Assembly (NCBI GenBank): GCA_020809705.1
Contig: CP085825.1
Coordinates: forward strand, 3,968,001-4,032,000
DNA length: 64,000 nt
Direction of reading: 5' to 3'
DNA from: Calonectria ilicicola
Taxonomy: Eukaryota; Ascomycota; Sordariomycetes; Hypocreales; Nectriaceae
The notes under the pieces were generated by a model that was not told where the DNA came from, did no database searches, and saw only the letters and a program-made list of their open reading frames with translations. Shown here piece after piece: positions 11,536-24,096 of this stretch; within the stretch, counting starts at the first letter, position 1; every line of letters begins with the position of its first letter. Made by a program: the position numbers and the translations under genes.

Positions 11536-14500
11536 ATGGTAAGCGATTCCCTGCCCCGTTGTCGCGCTGAAGCACTTTGACTTACTCTCTACTCCAGGCA
11601 TCCGAGAATCGCTCGATAGCGCGCTACGAGATCACGGCCGTGTACACCCACCCTGACGCCAAGGTCGATATTGTCCTCGTCCATGGTCTCAACGGCTCCC
11701 CCGACAAAACATGGACCGCCAAGAATGGCGTCTTCTGGCCAGTCGATTTGTTACCCGCGTCTCTCAAAGACATTCACGCCAATATTCTCGTCTATGGTTA
11801 CAACGCCGATGTCTACTCGAAGAGAAATGACCAGAGCGCCAGTGACAATTTTATTCACCAACACGCCCAAACCCTCATTACAACTCTAACGCTATACCGA
11901 AGGAGCGTGGGGACGCTCAAGAATCCTATCATCTGGGTATGCCATAGTCTTGGCGGCATACTCGTGAAAAAAAGCTTGCTATATTCCAACGATGTTCGCG
12001 CCCCCCACCATGACGACTACCGATCTATCTACGTCTCTACTTTTGGTTTAATATTTCTGGGGACGCCACATATGGGCTCTGATGCTGCGACATGGGCAAT
12101 CATGCTGCAGGCAATCTCAGACGCTGTTGTGCTAAAGAAGTTCTTCGAAACCGAATCAGTGCTCCTCAGGACACTGAAGAAAGATAACGAGTCTCTTTCC
12201 AATATCAACAGCCACTTTTTAGACATTTACCAGCGATTCCGCATTCACATGGTTCATGAGAATCACAAAACCGACGTCAAGGGGACCAAGGTTATAATTG
12301 TGGACGCCAACTCAGCCAGCCCGGCGTTGCCTGGTGTGACCTACTATGGAATAGAAGCAACTCACGCCGGGATGTGCAAATTTTCTGAGCCCAGCGCACC
12401 AGGATATCGAAATATCTCATCGGAAATTCGCCAGTGGGCCATAGACGCCCCTTCGCTAATCCAAGGGCGCTGGGAAGTTGAAGAAGAAGAACGGCGAGCT
12501 CGGGCGAGGATGGAAGTTACAGAAAGAATGACAACTTATAACGCTAGCCCTTTGATTTCTCAAACCTTTGAATATGCTGACCAAGCACCCATCACGTCGA
12601 TGAAAGACGAAACTACCTCCAAACCACTAGTCATCTCGGCTCCTGAGCCAGTGTTGGATAAAGTGGACGAGCCTCTCTTCATCCATCCAGAAAGGTTTCG
12701 ACCAAATTATTATTTTAAAGGACGACTTAAAGAGTTAGAAAATCTCCACAAAATGCTCATGGACAAAGACCGCCGAAGCCAAGGAACCTCTGCAGTTCTA
12801 CTATGGTCGGTTCCGGGTGGTGGGAAGTCGTGTCTTGCACGGGAGTATGCTTTTAAGCATCGACATCAATACCCAGGCGGGGTTTTCTGGATTCGTGGCA
12901 AGGCCCAGGAGGATCTCGAAGACGGGTTTCTCAGGATGGCCAAGAACCTCAGCATCCGAGCAGAAATATCCGCCCGAAGCGAATCAGAACTGCGAGATCC
13001 CATCAAGGCCATTCGCTTGGTTAAGGGGTGGCTCAATCGATCTGAAAATTGGCTCCTGATCCTTGATGGTGTGCTGCGCGATACTCCAGGTCTGTCAAGC
13101 TACATCCCGGATGCCAGAAACACCAGCTTAATCATTACATCGACCGACTCTTCGATTGCCGGAAACCACAAGTTCGATGCACCTCAAAAGATCGAACTAT
13201 TACCTCTAGGGGAAGACGATGCAAGAACGATGTTGTTAGAAGAGATGGATAAGAGGAAGCCCTGGACCCAAGATGATCTCAGCCGTGCCTTGGAAGCTGT
13301 CAAACTCATGGAGTGTCTGCCGCTGGCAATTCATGCAGCTGCCAAGCAACTGAGAGCTACCCGGGAGCCATTGTCCAAGTATATTCGCGCATACAAAAAT
13401 CGCCCAAGAGCAGGAGGTTTGGGTGCCTACAAGGGTGTCCGCGAGAAACTGTTAGAGCGTGGAGAGATGGCAGCTCTCAACCTAATGTATCTTTTGTCAG
13501 TCTTCACTGCTCGTATTCCTGTCGAACTGCTTGCTCTTGGGTTAAAGGCTTTAGATAAGCGAACGCCTGTGCGAACCAATGATTCTACGGGTAAGGCAAG
13601 CCTCAACAAGACATTTACGGTACTCATAGCATTCGCGCTGATTGAACGTGACGAGATCGAGGACGTTCCATCGACAAGTGCTACGAGTCCGGACTCATCC
13701 CACCAAAGCACAAGGACCGTCGAGCTCCTCGACGTTTTAAAGATTCACAGTGTGGTACAGATGTTTTTTCGAGAAAACTTGAAAAAGGAGAAGCAGTTTG
13801 AATTTTGGCTCGAGCGGGCGGCCGCCGTGCTGTGCAGGTCGTTTGATGAAGGCTACTCTCGGGCTAAAATCAACCCGAGTGTTGGGCTTCCAGATGATTA
13901 CCGCAGATATGCAGCTCAAATACGGAGGATCTTGGAGCATATCAGTCGAGTCGACATGCCGACGACCGAGTTGAAAACCGCCGAAAGAGCGCTGCAAAGC
14001 CGACTCGGAGACATCCAGGGAAGGGTTTCCACCAAGTCAAGCACAATGACGACAGATGTCTTCGATGAAGGTGGAAGTGCCCCACACGTATCAATATTTG
14101 AGCGCACAAATAGCTTGTCCGTGTCCAGCTCCGTGACAACAGCGGACAGCAGAAATGACGGAAACTTGGACATTAGCAACCTCGGACCGCCCGCAGGAGA
14201 TGATCAGCAAACTAGCTTGCCTACCCTGGAGACGAATCCACACCACTATCATGTTCCGTATCCCCATCAGAGTATTATTCCAGTGCCGCCAGAGGTGTTT
14301 AATTATGAATATCCTGGCAATTGGGAAACATCGGACATTCGTCGTAAAACTCTAGACACCCTTCCGGCCCACCGTACCGTTCGGAACCTTGATGCAAGGA
14401 GGTACCGTGATCGAGCCGGCGCTTGGCGTGAGATGAGAGAGAAAGTAAACGAGCCTAGGGTGAGCATAAGCAGAGAAGTTGCACTGGGCCATTTTTCGCA

Positions 14501-15662
14501 CGTTGGCTCCACGCCAGGTTATCCGGTTGATTCCAAGGACAAGGCGCTGCTGCCTATCTTCACCGATGCAAAACAGCATCTTGTGCATCTAAGCAACCTG
14601 AGTCAGGTCAACAGTGAGGCTGAGAGAGTCGGTGAAGCTCATGGGCGATCTACATTGGATGAGGCGATAAGCGATGGGAATAATGTCAATCGAGGCCGCC
14701 CGAGAGGTAACAGTGGCCCTGCTACGGTTTCTAGGTCAAAGTTACGGGCGCGGGTGCGCCCCAGCAGCCGCGATAATACGGACGAAAACCCATTCTGGGA
14801 ACAGAGCAGTTTCGGTGGTGCATCCATTACGTCTACACGCCATGACGAAGGTGGATGGAGGCCACCATCGCAAGAAGGCCTCTCGGCCTTCCCGACCCAA
14901 GTAGACTCGGCTCTCGAGGCTGATGTAGGCCAGTGGGCGCCAGCTGGTCTACCTGTAGTTGTCAATTCAACAAGCTCATTGAGGCCAGCAGCTCATCCTT
15001 CTCGACCGTTGGGCTCCCACCATAAATCTACTGACTCGGGATACGCAGGTGATGGTTTTTCTAGTTCGCTACCGAGCAGCCACGGGAGCACTCTTCATCC
15101 TCAGGTCTGGCGTGCATCTTCTCTGAAGCCTGATGGTTATTCGTCCCAGCCTCTGTCGCGCAACCCCTCGTCGAATCCTGAGCTCCCCACCATTGAGGAC
15201 CGCGAAGGCCCCACAGGAAGCAACGCGACGTCACAGAATGCATCCATACAGACACGCCGTGCTCCCTCGATGGCCAGAACAGAGCCATCGCCAAGAATCG
15301 GTGGTTTAGAGAGCACCCCGACGAGCTACCAAGTTTGGAATCAACGACATCATACTGGGCCTTGGAGCCCCGAGCGCCTCTCCAGACGAGATTTGCATTC
15401 GTCCTCCTCAGCGTCAGAAAGCGTGGAGATGGTTAGGTCGGGGTCTGGGGGGATCCAGTTTAATGGGCGCATCGTGGAGTTTGGACAGTCACCGTTGGGC
15501 GAAAGCGTGTATCCACTTGAAATCGCGGAGACGGAGTTGCTTTGGGGACAAGATGAGCCCACGGCAGCAGTGGCAGCGGCAACGACGTCGACGGCAAGGA
15601 GGCCGCTGGGTCTTGGGATCGTCAAGGGGCGTAAGGCAGCCCGGTGGCGTCAATTGCCCTAG
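11536..15662 (+). CDS. NLR-like protein: alpha/beta hydrolase + NB-ARC NTPase
   Basis: The long frame opens before 11598 without an upstream ATG in the same exon. An ATG at 11536-11538, followed at once by GTAAGC and a CTCCAG acceptor at 11597, restores phase, so the model is 11536-11538 + 11598-15662, 1355 residues. Residues about 20-290 are a lipase-like alpha/beta hydrolase of the type found at the N terminus of fungal NLRs: VHGLNG at 29-34, nucleophile motif CHSLGG with Ser118, and LGTPHMG. Residues about 375-640 are an NB-ARC/STAND NTPase: P-loop SVPGGGKS at 405-412, Walker B WLLILDG at 486-492, and CLPLA as the GLPL motif. The last ~550 residues are Ser/Arg/Pro/His-rich and look disordered; I see no ankyrin, TPR or WD repeats, which is unusual for this class. 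Fungal STAND proteins act in non-self recognition and programmed cell death; that role here is inferred from architecture. Confidence 0.88.
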
Positions 15663-17242
15663 TGTCATCTCGGGAATTTGGCGAAATGTTTATTGGGTGA
15701 AAATCCGGCGTTTGAGGTTTTACTATATGGGAAATACACGGCTGCGTGCATGTTAAACTGGAGAATAAAAATTTTCATACCCTTTCCCATGTCCCCTTTT
15801 CAAGGTTGTGCGATGTAGGTAGTAGCATCAGAGTTTCAAAGGCCAAAGTAGCGAGGCGCTGCATTGACTGCATCCTGAACAAAACAAATCCATGGAACTT
15901 GGACCACCTGCTTGAAGATCTTGCCAAGGCTTTTGGTTGTTCTGGAATGGCATAATTTTTCCCTCTTCATTACTTGGATGAGTGGTTCGCATTGTAAATT
16001 ATTTTAATAAAATAATTTTTTCACACTGGATTTTATTGTTGTATTATTGAACAAATTACAGTAGTGGCCTGCTTTTCTCATCTCGATCCCATTGACAGGG
16101 CATGGGAGCGGCGCTCACATCCCCCCCCTGCGCCTTGTTAAGCAACGTTTCTTGCCGCACGGACAGGACCGTAGATATGGCCCGTTTGGCACTACGCATC
16201 GGCGCTCTGTGCCGCACAAGGGGCCGGTAGCATTCGCCCCCAGCCCTCACGGCCACCAAAAACGGGTCCCGACGCGGACGCAGACGTCATCGGGCCCAGC
16301 CTTGAGACAACAACAGTAGAGGCGCCCCATGCCGCAGGGCAGGGCAAGCGAGCTGCGCCAGTGACGACTGCTGCGGCCGGGAAGTAGGCAGCATCGAGAT
16401 AGCGAGTGGTGGTTACGGTGAATGTGGGCGTCGGGAGCATAGTCAGGGCGGCCGTGGCCTGGGTCAGCATCTGCATGTTGGCCAATGCTGTCCTCGTTTG
16501 GGGCATGGAACTACCGCGTGCGCGGGGTCATCTATATGAACAAGACCGTCTGTGTGGCTGCGAATCCAGTATGATGTGGTATCGATTACTGACTGCATAA
16601 GCTGCTCTCATGTTGGTGGGAACCTTTGTTGCATAATTGGTGAAGCGTCGTCGTTCCTGTTCTGACGAGTCAGGAAGGTCAGATCAGGGCAACTGAGACA
16701 TTCGCTTTCAGTTTGGGAGTAGCCCTACACGCCGGCGGGCGGCTTGACTGTGGCCATGAGCATACGGCTGCACACTAAGAGTCGAGACTCTGGAGGGACG
16801 GACTCTATTGCTTGGACCTGTGCCAGTGACAAATCGGGTGCAGAGGTCAGCACAGGCACAGGCCAGTTGCTAGACTCAAAGTAGCCAAGAGGGCGATGAG
16901 CTTGGCGAGTAAAGCATTAGCCCTTTTCATCTGGAGTAGATGGGACGATGCAATCGCATCAATAGTGGTTAATAGGCATAAATGATATGTGACCTAAAAC
17001 AAAATTGATAGACCAGCGTGGGTCTTTGATGGTCTCATGTGATTTATACTTTGTAAGTGCACGGCAAACCAACGTGGAATACATCCCTTAGTTGCTGCAG
17101 TTGATTGATCAATTGTGTAAACACTCAAAAAAAAAAAAAATTGAGCGAAGGCGGTCAAAGGTTTTTTTTTTTTCGTTCATAATACTACCCAAAATCACCG
17201 GTGTAAAGAATTCATGTGAAAATCTTTTGGCGTGCATGTATA

Positions 17243-17285
17243 CGTGTGTGATGTGTGAGGGTGTGTGTGTGTATGTGTGTGTGCG
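17243..17285. repeat. GT microsatellite
   Basis: A (GT)n-rich tract with a few interruptions in a gene-free stretch, near poly-A (about 17127-17140) and poly-T (about 17162-17172) runs. Confidence 0.85.
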
Positions 17286-19920
17286 TAGTAGCTGCGTGGC
17301 AATGACATCAAGTAGCTGAGAGAAGAAGACGAAGACGTCGAAACTCTGGGTGGACCATGAGTAAGTGGCACAGAGAAGAGAAGAGACGATCGACAAAATC
17401 AAGCCATGTGTCTCCTCTCTCGCGTGGGTTAGACGACTCATTGAATTGGAGGGATGAGGCCTCTTGCAATCGTGCATAATGTCGCTACAGACAGCTTGAC
17501 AAGAAGACCCATCGCGATTGGAGGTAACTTTGTCTGAGTACTGATAGTTCGGCCGACGTCACGTCAGTTTTTGTGCTTCCCCTTCCTTTTGGAACTAAGA
17601 GCGATGATCCCCTGCCTCAGGATCGGCGCATTTCCTTTGGATCCAATATTGGACTAGGTAGACCTTGGGCAAAAATCCCGTAGTACAAGACCAGAAAATG
17701 ACATGAATGCCGCCGTAGTCGCACTGGATATTATGCGACTGGCTGCGGCGAGAAATTCGATGCTGGCTGAGAAATAAAATGCCGGATCCCTGGGACGCAG
17801 CGAGGTTGCATCATTTGATGGGGGCCGGGTCTCAAGGGTTATGATTGGCTTCAAGACCCAACCATGCAAAAGAGCCGCTGCAAACATGGCGGGTATGGAT
17901 TGAGCCGAGACTCAGGGATCTCATGGATCGCTCAGGGTCTCCTTGTTTAGCACAATGGAGCAGGGAGGGCAAAAAGCACGCTTGGGATACAGAGGCTGCG
18001 TGAGACTTACCAAACAAGTCGTGAGAGGCGAAGTTGAGGTGACACGAGATGAGATAGTAGTGGTTGATTGCCTCTCACGCCGGCACTGTTTCCGGACAGA
18101 TCCACAGGTCAAAGCATACCTATCATGTCAATAATTATTAGTGGTCCATCCACGAGGCAAGGCGGCGCTGGTGCAGCCTTCCAGCCGCTGAACCAAGGAA
18201 ACAGACGGGCAAGGCTCCACCTTGGTACATGAGTATTAGCGGTCCTTTTGAGACATTTGAGAAAGATGCAACAGCTTGCCAACAGGATCGGGGCTTGTAG
18301 GACCGTCCCTAATGCCTCTTTCCAGAGCGAGAGCCGCCTGGGGCGCGATGGAGTAGCGTCCAAGGGGGGAGGGAGGGTGTGTTAGGGGGCGTTCCCGTTG
18401 AGAATGAGCACTAATAATAAAGGGTGTGGGATCGACGGGAGAAGACCGAGACAGATTCTCGTTCGGTTAAAAACTGAAGCTACGGGGGCCTAAACCGTCC
18501 AATATCCTGAAGACGACTGTTAGTTTTCACGTGGAGACGGGGACGTCGCTGAGGGGCCGGAGGGCGCCCCAAGGAGCCAACGGGCCTATGGACGGGGGTT
18601 ATCTGCAGGGCGACGAGCGAGGGAACGACGGCTGTGTGATGAAGCTGCAGGGAGGTGGAGCCTCGAGATGATAACGGAGGGTTTGGCCTGCCGTGGTTTG
18701 TCGTTCACGGTTGCGAGAGGTACTTGGGAGACGAGTACGGGACGGAGTGTGAGTGAATACGTATCGCAGATGGAGCCGCAGCCACGTCTGGCAGACGGCA
18801 TGGTAACAGGTTAATGGCAGGACGGTGTCCAGCCCAACGTCAGACTAGTTCGCCGCGGTGCAGGGTGCATGGCGCGGTGCATGGCGCTGTGCATGGAGCT
18901 TGGAGAGCAGGGATAAGGGTTGTGTGTGAGGTTGGGTATGCAGAGAGAGAGCTGACAAGAGGAGGACAAGCCATCTATGGGGGATTTGATTGGCGCAAGC
19001 TTGCACAGTTGCTCTTGTACTGTAGCTCCGCGGTGTGTGCTACCTGTGGATACAGTGCTACCTCTGCTACAAACACCATCCTCCTGCGAGGCGGCCGGGG
19101 ATGCGGTGGGTATGCGCCTCCATTTTTTATGCCTGCCTGCCTGCCTGTCTGCTTGCTTGCTTGAAGCCATGTTCCAGCTAAGGGAATATGCTGCCAACAA
19201 CCACCACAAAGCCATCATTCAACAACCGGCTTCCTTTACAACAAGCAAGCCGCGGCTGCCTGCATCCCATCTCCATCTAGGCCCCGCGCGGAATTTTTTT
19301 GTTCTTTAAGCCGGCCGGGTAGGTACCGGCACTGGTCCAGCCTCCAAAGTCTAAGTATAGCAAGCCTTTCTATCTCCAGTAAACCTTGCTGATGAATGCG
19401 GCTCGTCCGAGCTATCGAACCGGGCTAATTTTCATCCCGCAATGCCTTCCACGCCATGTTTATCAACGACCAAAGCTCCTTACCTCTCCTAAGCATAGCT
19501 CTGCTGCAGCTAAAACCTTGATGCCAAGAACCGTCGTTAATGTCGTCAGAGTGCTCGTCGTACTGTGTCCTTTTGTCGCCAATCTCGCAAGCTTTGATAT
19601 TCAGGGCCCCCATCTCGGTGTGGAGCCCTGGATCTTCCTGGGCACCGGCCTGGGCGGTTTGTGCCACTCTCACTCCCCCTGGCTCTGGCTTCTGGCTGCA
19701 TGGAGTAGTGAGAGCCATAGCTGGTCCCGCTCTGCCGTCATCCTGCTTGGCTTCTAGCTCGCTGCTCAAGCTGGGACTGGAGACACGAAAACAAAACACT
19801 GGACCCCCGCGATAAAATACCGCAAAAGTGTTATCGCAAGCCTCTCCACCACGGTGTCCACTTGCGACCTATCCAGTCAAACCGTATCCTTCCATTAAGG
19901 TACCTGCCTCAGTAATCGAA

Positions 19921-19960
19921 ACGGGGGGGTACAGTACGGGGGTACAGGACGTACAGGGGC
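19921..19960 (+). promoter_or_regulatory. GTACAG/G-run repeats upstream of the aldo-keto reductase
   Basis: Within 40 bases the unit GGGGGTACAG or a close variant recurs, followed by GTACAGGGG. AGGGG resembles the fungal stress response element. The site is about 380-420 bases upstream of the ATG at 20341, and a TATTTAAG TATA-like box lies near 20177. Promoter function is inferred from position and repetition only. Confidence 0.35.
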
Positions 19961-20340
19961 CTGCAGTAGTGAGCGTCAGTCTGGACCCACAGCGCCGTCG
20001 AATAGTGACGGAGGCGGTGTTGTTGATACAGCGGCAAGTACTGCCGCGAGTATCTTGGGCAAGATGAACGATTCAGCTCAGATGCTCGGGGGGCACTGCC
20101 AAGGAGTGATCAGGGATACCGGCCAGAGCGTCAATCGAAACGGGAAGTTTTACAACTTGTACACAAGGCACACAAAGTATTTAAGGAGCGAGGCATTCCT
20201 CCGAAATTTCAACTCCTCATTACATCACATCAACAGCTTCAATCACTATCAAGCCTCATCTTCTAGATACCAATTCAACACCAACATCATCAACACCTCT
20301 TCCACTTTACACCACCACAACAACAACAACAACCTTCACA

Positions 20341-21243
20341 ATGGCTCCCTCTGCTATCACCCCCGAGACTTCCCCTGAGCGCAAGGTCTTCGTCAAGAAG
20401 GCTCCTATCCGCCAGAACTCGCTCACTCTGAACGACGGCAACGAGATTCCCCAGGTTGCCCTCGGTGTCTACAAGGCCCCCAACGGCCAGGAGACTGAGG
20501 ATGCTGTCACTGCCGCTCTCGATGCCGGCTACCGCCACATTGACTCTGCTGCTCGTTACGCCAACGAGGAGGCTTGCGGACGAGCTATCCGACGATGGAT
20601 GGACAAGACTGGCACTCCCCGCGAGGAGATCTTTGTCTGCTCTAAGCTCTGGGACTCTGACCACGGCTACGAGGCTACCTTCAACGCTCTCTGCACCTCC
20701 CTTGACAAGTTCGGCCTTGACTACCTCGACCTTTACCTGATCCACTCTCCCGCTGACGATGAGGAGAAGCGCCTGGAGAGCTGGCGCGCTCTTGAGACTG
20801 CTCAGCGCCTGGGCAAGGTCAAGTCCATTGGTGTCTCCAACTTTGGCGCCGCCCACCTGGAGAGCCTTCTTGAGAAGGCCACCGTCGTCCCCGCTGTTAA
20901 CCAGGTCGAGGTCCACCCCTTCTGCCAGCGCCAGCCCCTGGTCGAGCTCTGCAACAAGCACGGCATCAAGATCGAGGCTTACTCTCCCCTTGCCCGAGGC
21001 AACAAGCTCCAGGACCCTACCATCTGCGCCATCGCTGAGAAGTACGGCAAGACCCCCGCTCAGATCCTTCTCAACTGGAGCGCCTCTCGAGGCAACGTTG
21101 TCCTGCCCAAGAGTCTGACTCCTGAGCGCATTCAGAGCAACCTCGAGAGCTTCGACTTCAAGCTCTCCGACGAAGATGTTGCTACCATCGACGCCCTTGA
21201 GGAGAACTATGTCACCGGCAGCATGCACAAGTCCACTGACTGA
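20341..21243 (+). CDS. Aldo-keto reductase, probably highly expressed
   Basis: An intronless frame of 300 residues starting at an ATG with A at -3 after a CA/AAC-rich leader. The AKR catalytic tetrad is complete: Asp68, Tyr73 (in AARYANE), Lys102 (CSKLWD) and His135 (LIHSP). The cofactor-binding strand has LPKSLTPERI, the usual Lys-Ser...Arg pattern favouring NADPH. About 25 residues precede the usual AKR start (SLTLNDGNEIPQVALG). The chain ends at MHKSTD, a little after the last core helix. The substrate is not decided by sequence; fungal relatives reduce glyceraldehyde or dihydroxyacetone and small aldehydes and ketones. Codons are strongly biased to C-ending forms (GCC, CTC, AAG), unlike neighbours, which suggests strong expression. 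It is a different subgroup from the xylose-reductase-like AKR at 37001-38268. Confidence 0.92.
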   Translation: MAPSAITPETSPERKVFVKKAPIRQNSLTLNDGNEIPQVALGVYKAPNGQETEDAVTAALDAGYRHIDSAARYANEEACGRAIRRWMDKTGTPREEIFVCSKLWDSDHGYEATFNALCTSLDKFGLDYLDLYLIHSPADDEEKRLESWRALETAQRLGKVKSIGVSNFGAAHLESLLEKATVVPAVNQVEVHPFCQRQPLVELCNKHGIKIEAYSPLARGNKLQDPTICAIAEKYGKTPAQILLNWSASRGNVVLPKSLTPERIQSNLESFDFKLSDEDVATIDALEENYVTGSMHKSTD

Positions 21244-24096
21244 ACGACTATAACGATCTAGAACGATGCTTTTATGATACCAAACGGGGAATGGTGGAAT
21301 CCGAGACGCAGCTATGAGAACCTAATCCGATGCATCGCAGCTGGTTTTGCTTGATGCGGAAGATAGTCCACGCGTCGACCTAATGGGAGCACATGTAGCA
21401 ACCAGACTACATCTCTCGCCGGTCTTAGTCTCAGCGTTTTTTGTTTGCAATTTTGCTTTATTTTCTATTCTCATCTCTGTTCTTAGTCTCATCTTATTAT
21501 TTCCTTATATTTTCTCAGTCTACTCAGAGAGAAGCTGTTCGGGGGGAGATTGGAAGGGAGTTTTTGGATATGGGCAACCAGGCCCGACAACCCTGGCACA
21601 CTACACAGAAAAGAACTTTCTAGACAATAAACCAATAACATGTTTCTTACCTAAATCTTCTCGGTCCGTTGATTGTGGCGTGCATTGATTTCGTACGACT
21701 GTGCATGGGATCCCTCCTGGATTCCCCTTGGACTCCTCTTTGATGCTTTGAATAATAAGCGCACGCCCATAGCTTCCCTAACTGTAGGAATCGCTGGGAT
21801 TACTCCTGGACAGTGAGTGGTCGTTGGCTTGCTTTTTCCCGATTTTTCTTTACTTTTTTACTTTTTGAACCCTGTCGGCAGCGGCACCCGCCAGGAACTC
21901 GCTCACAAATGACGTAGCGTTGCACGGCAGACGGCAGCGGCTCAAGGGAGAAGGTAACGTCTTGACCGGGAACCAGTCCAAAAGAAGTCGAAACGGACGA
22001 GGGGACTTGAAGATCCATTTTTAGTGCCCACATAAAATCTGACGCAGGGCCCCCCACAAGGCCAAGGCGAGTCAGGGTTCGTGCAGGGATTGGACAGGGT
22101 GTATCCGTATGTAACAGCCAGCAGCAGCAAACGGAACGGGAACACAGCGGCAAAAAAAAAAAATACTTCACTGGGCCCTGGCCTGATTGCTGATGCCGCT
22201 GTTGTCTGGACGAGAGAGCACACTTGCGCCGTCGTCCTGCCGGCGTCGATCTCGGTCCGACCTGCATGTTGCTGCCGGGGGGAAGGGAGGCCCTCTCATA
22301 ACGCGGCAAGAGCCAAAAAAAAAAAAAAAAAAGAGAAGCCCTTTTTACATGTGATGCCGCACGTGACTGGTTGCCACTTCACTCCCCCTTCGAATCTGGG
22401 GGCCTGGGGGCGGGGAAAAAAAAGGGAGCACGGGAGCAAGAACCGCCTGGTCGGGTTCGTCAGGTGACTCACGATAATTTAGAGTAGAATGACCGACAGG
22501 TAAAATGGGTCCCCTTGGGACCTAAGAGCAGCTTGTCTGGGGGATTTACCAAGCCTATCGTCGCAGGCTTCAACGTCCATTCTCAACGTCGAGTCTTCTT
22601 GTTGTTGCACGCGAAAGCCAAGCGCGGGAACAGGAGAATCCTCACCTAAACCACAACGAGCCTATCAAAACCCATTCACTTGCTTCTTATTGGCCGACCG
22701 AAGGGAAAAATCTCCATCGGGATGGAGGTGACTGTTTTTTTTGCTCCTTCTACTCCCCCCCCCTCTCACAGGCTGGTTTTACCAGACTGGGCGCGCTCGT
22801 TTGGGAGAGTTGGCCCGAATCCCGCCCTGCTTATCGAAAATGACAGATGATGTGCTTGAAAATGGAGATGTGCTGGTTTTTAATTATGATCGTCATATTC
22901 CAGCAGTCAATTCTGCGTCTTTTTTTCCCCCTCTGTCTTTCACCTTGTATTTCTTCCCCCAAATGAATCTTTAGGTGTCCTCGGTCGCATCGCTCAGCCA
23001 CTGATACAAAGCCACAACACAAAACAGCCACAGCACAGTGCATCTTCATAAATATTTGCACATTTTCATGGCGAAAAACATAACACGCACAGCATGCACA
23101 CTAGCTGCTAGAACAATGGCCGTAAACGTGAATAATTTATTACAAGTAAATAGAAGATAGATCATGATACTATCTAGGTTGGGGTAGATTCATATCTCTT
23201 TTGTTTTCTTTATTTTCATTATATTTTGCTTCATTCTTAGGATCCTTTGATTCATTCCAACGATGTCGTGTGGTGTGTTTTTGTCACTATCACAGAGTGT
23301 TCTCCTTGACCCAAAGCGGAGGCCTCATCTTGAACGATAAAACAGGTTTAGTTCATTCTATCCTTGGCTTTTGGATAATTGCCGTGTGGTATCTTGCCCC
23401 AACACTTTCTGGGCGTGCTCTTGTGTAACCCATATCTCAAGGAGCATCTGCATCATGCATTCCGCCTGCAAGTTAAACTTTTATTGCCGAGAGCGATAAA
23501 GCTAGGGTTGGACCGCAAGATGCGAGATTTAGTGAGCTATCTGTATCGTACTTTGGCTTGCGCTACTGCTCAGCTGGATAATTAAATGCATGCATGGCCT
23601 TGCTAGTATCGCTCGAGAACAAAGAGTACCTGCATGGAAACTCAATTTCTGTATCCAGACATTTCATTCGTGATTTGATAGATCCAATAATTACATGTAT
23701 TTTCGCTTCCTGTCAGTGTGGCGGCTGCGACCTTATCGTATCTGAGACACTTCCACTCGTGCCGTGCCACGTTGCGTTGCGGCGGTCATCAACTACGAGC
23801 CCTAGCTCATCAAGATAGAGCAACATAGTGCTGCAGATCATACGATATCAATCTCGGGTTATAAATATGCGGTGTAGTTATCACTTCTCAGGTGTCTCAA
23901 TTGAAGAAAGGGTGGTGTGGTATCAGTGTAAAAATGAATCCAATTACACACCTCGGGTGCTACTCCGGGCACAAATGCCAAGTCCTTAATCCCACCCAAT
24001 TCTAATTCTTTGCCCAACGATACTTGAAAAGGTCTCCATGCCTCATGGTCTCTAGACAGGCCTAGATCTCCTGTTCTTCTGATGCTTTCCACGTCC
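21244..24096. other. Intergenic, no gene seen
   Basis: The span between the aldo-keto reductase and the convergent lipase-like gene holds poly-A and poly-pyrimidine tracts and short frames with no recognisable product. The first part includes the reductase 3' UTR. Confidence 0.45.
22315..22332. repeat. Poly-A run (18 A)
   Basis: An uninterrupted run of 18 A in a gene-free stretch. Confidence 0.85.

Larger units (their letters stand above)
15663..20340. other. Long gene-free stretch (4.7 kb)
   Basis: I find no coherent gene in 4.7 kb. Content is an AT-rich block just downstream of the NLR gene (15960-16050), a GC-rich part, the GT microsatellite at 17243-17285, several homopolymer runs and short random frames. 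The final ~400 bases form the promoter and 5' leader of the aldo-keto reductase. A multi-exon gene with very short exons or a non-coding RNA cannot be excluded. Confidence 0.4.

Noticed and set aside
11577..11597. TTG start for the NLR-like protein
   Set aside because: A TTG start is unlikely in a eukaryote, and a good intron plus an ATG at 11536 explain the 5' end.
16192..16506. 104-codon minus-strand frame rich in Ala and Thr
   Set aside because: GC-rich stretch effect; no recognisable motif or start context.
19386..19757. 123-codon plus-strand frame upstream of the aldo-keto reductase
   Set aside because: No codon bias or domain; overlaps the probable promoter.
20290..21228. 312-codon minus-strand frame covering the aldo-keto reductase
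   Set aside because: Strong codon bias of the plus-strand AKR removes stops on the opposite strand; the product is Leu/Val/Ala/Gly-rich and has no family features.
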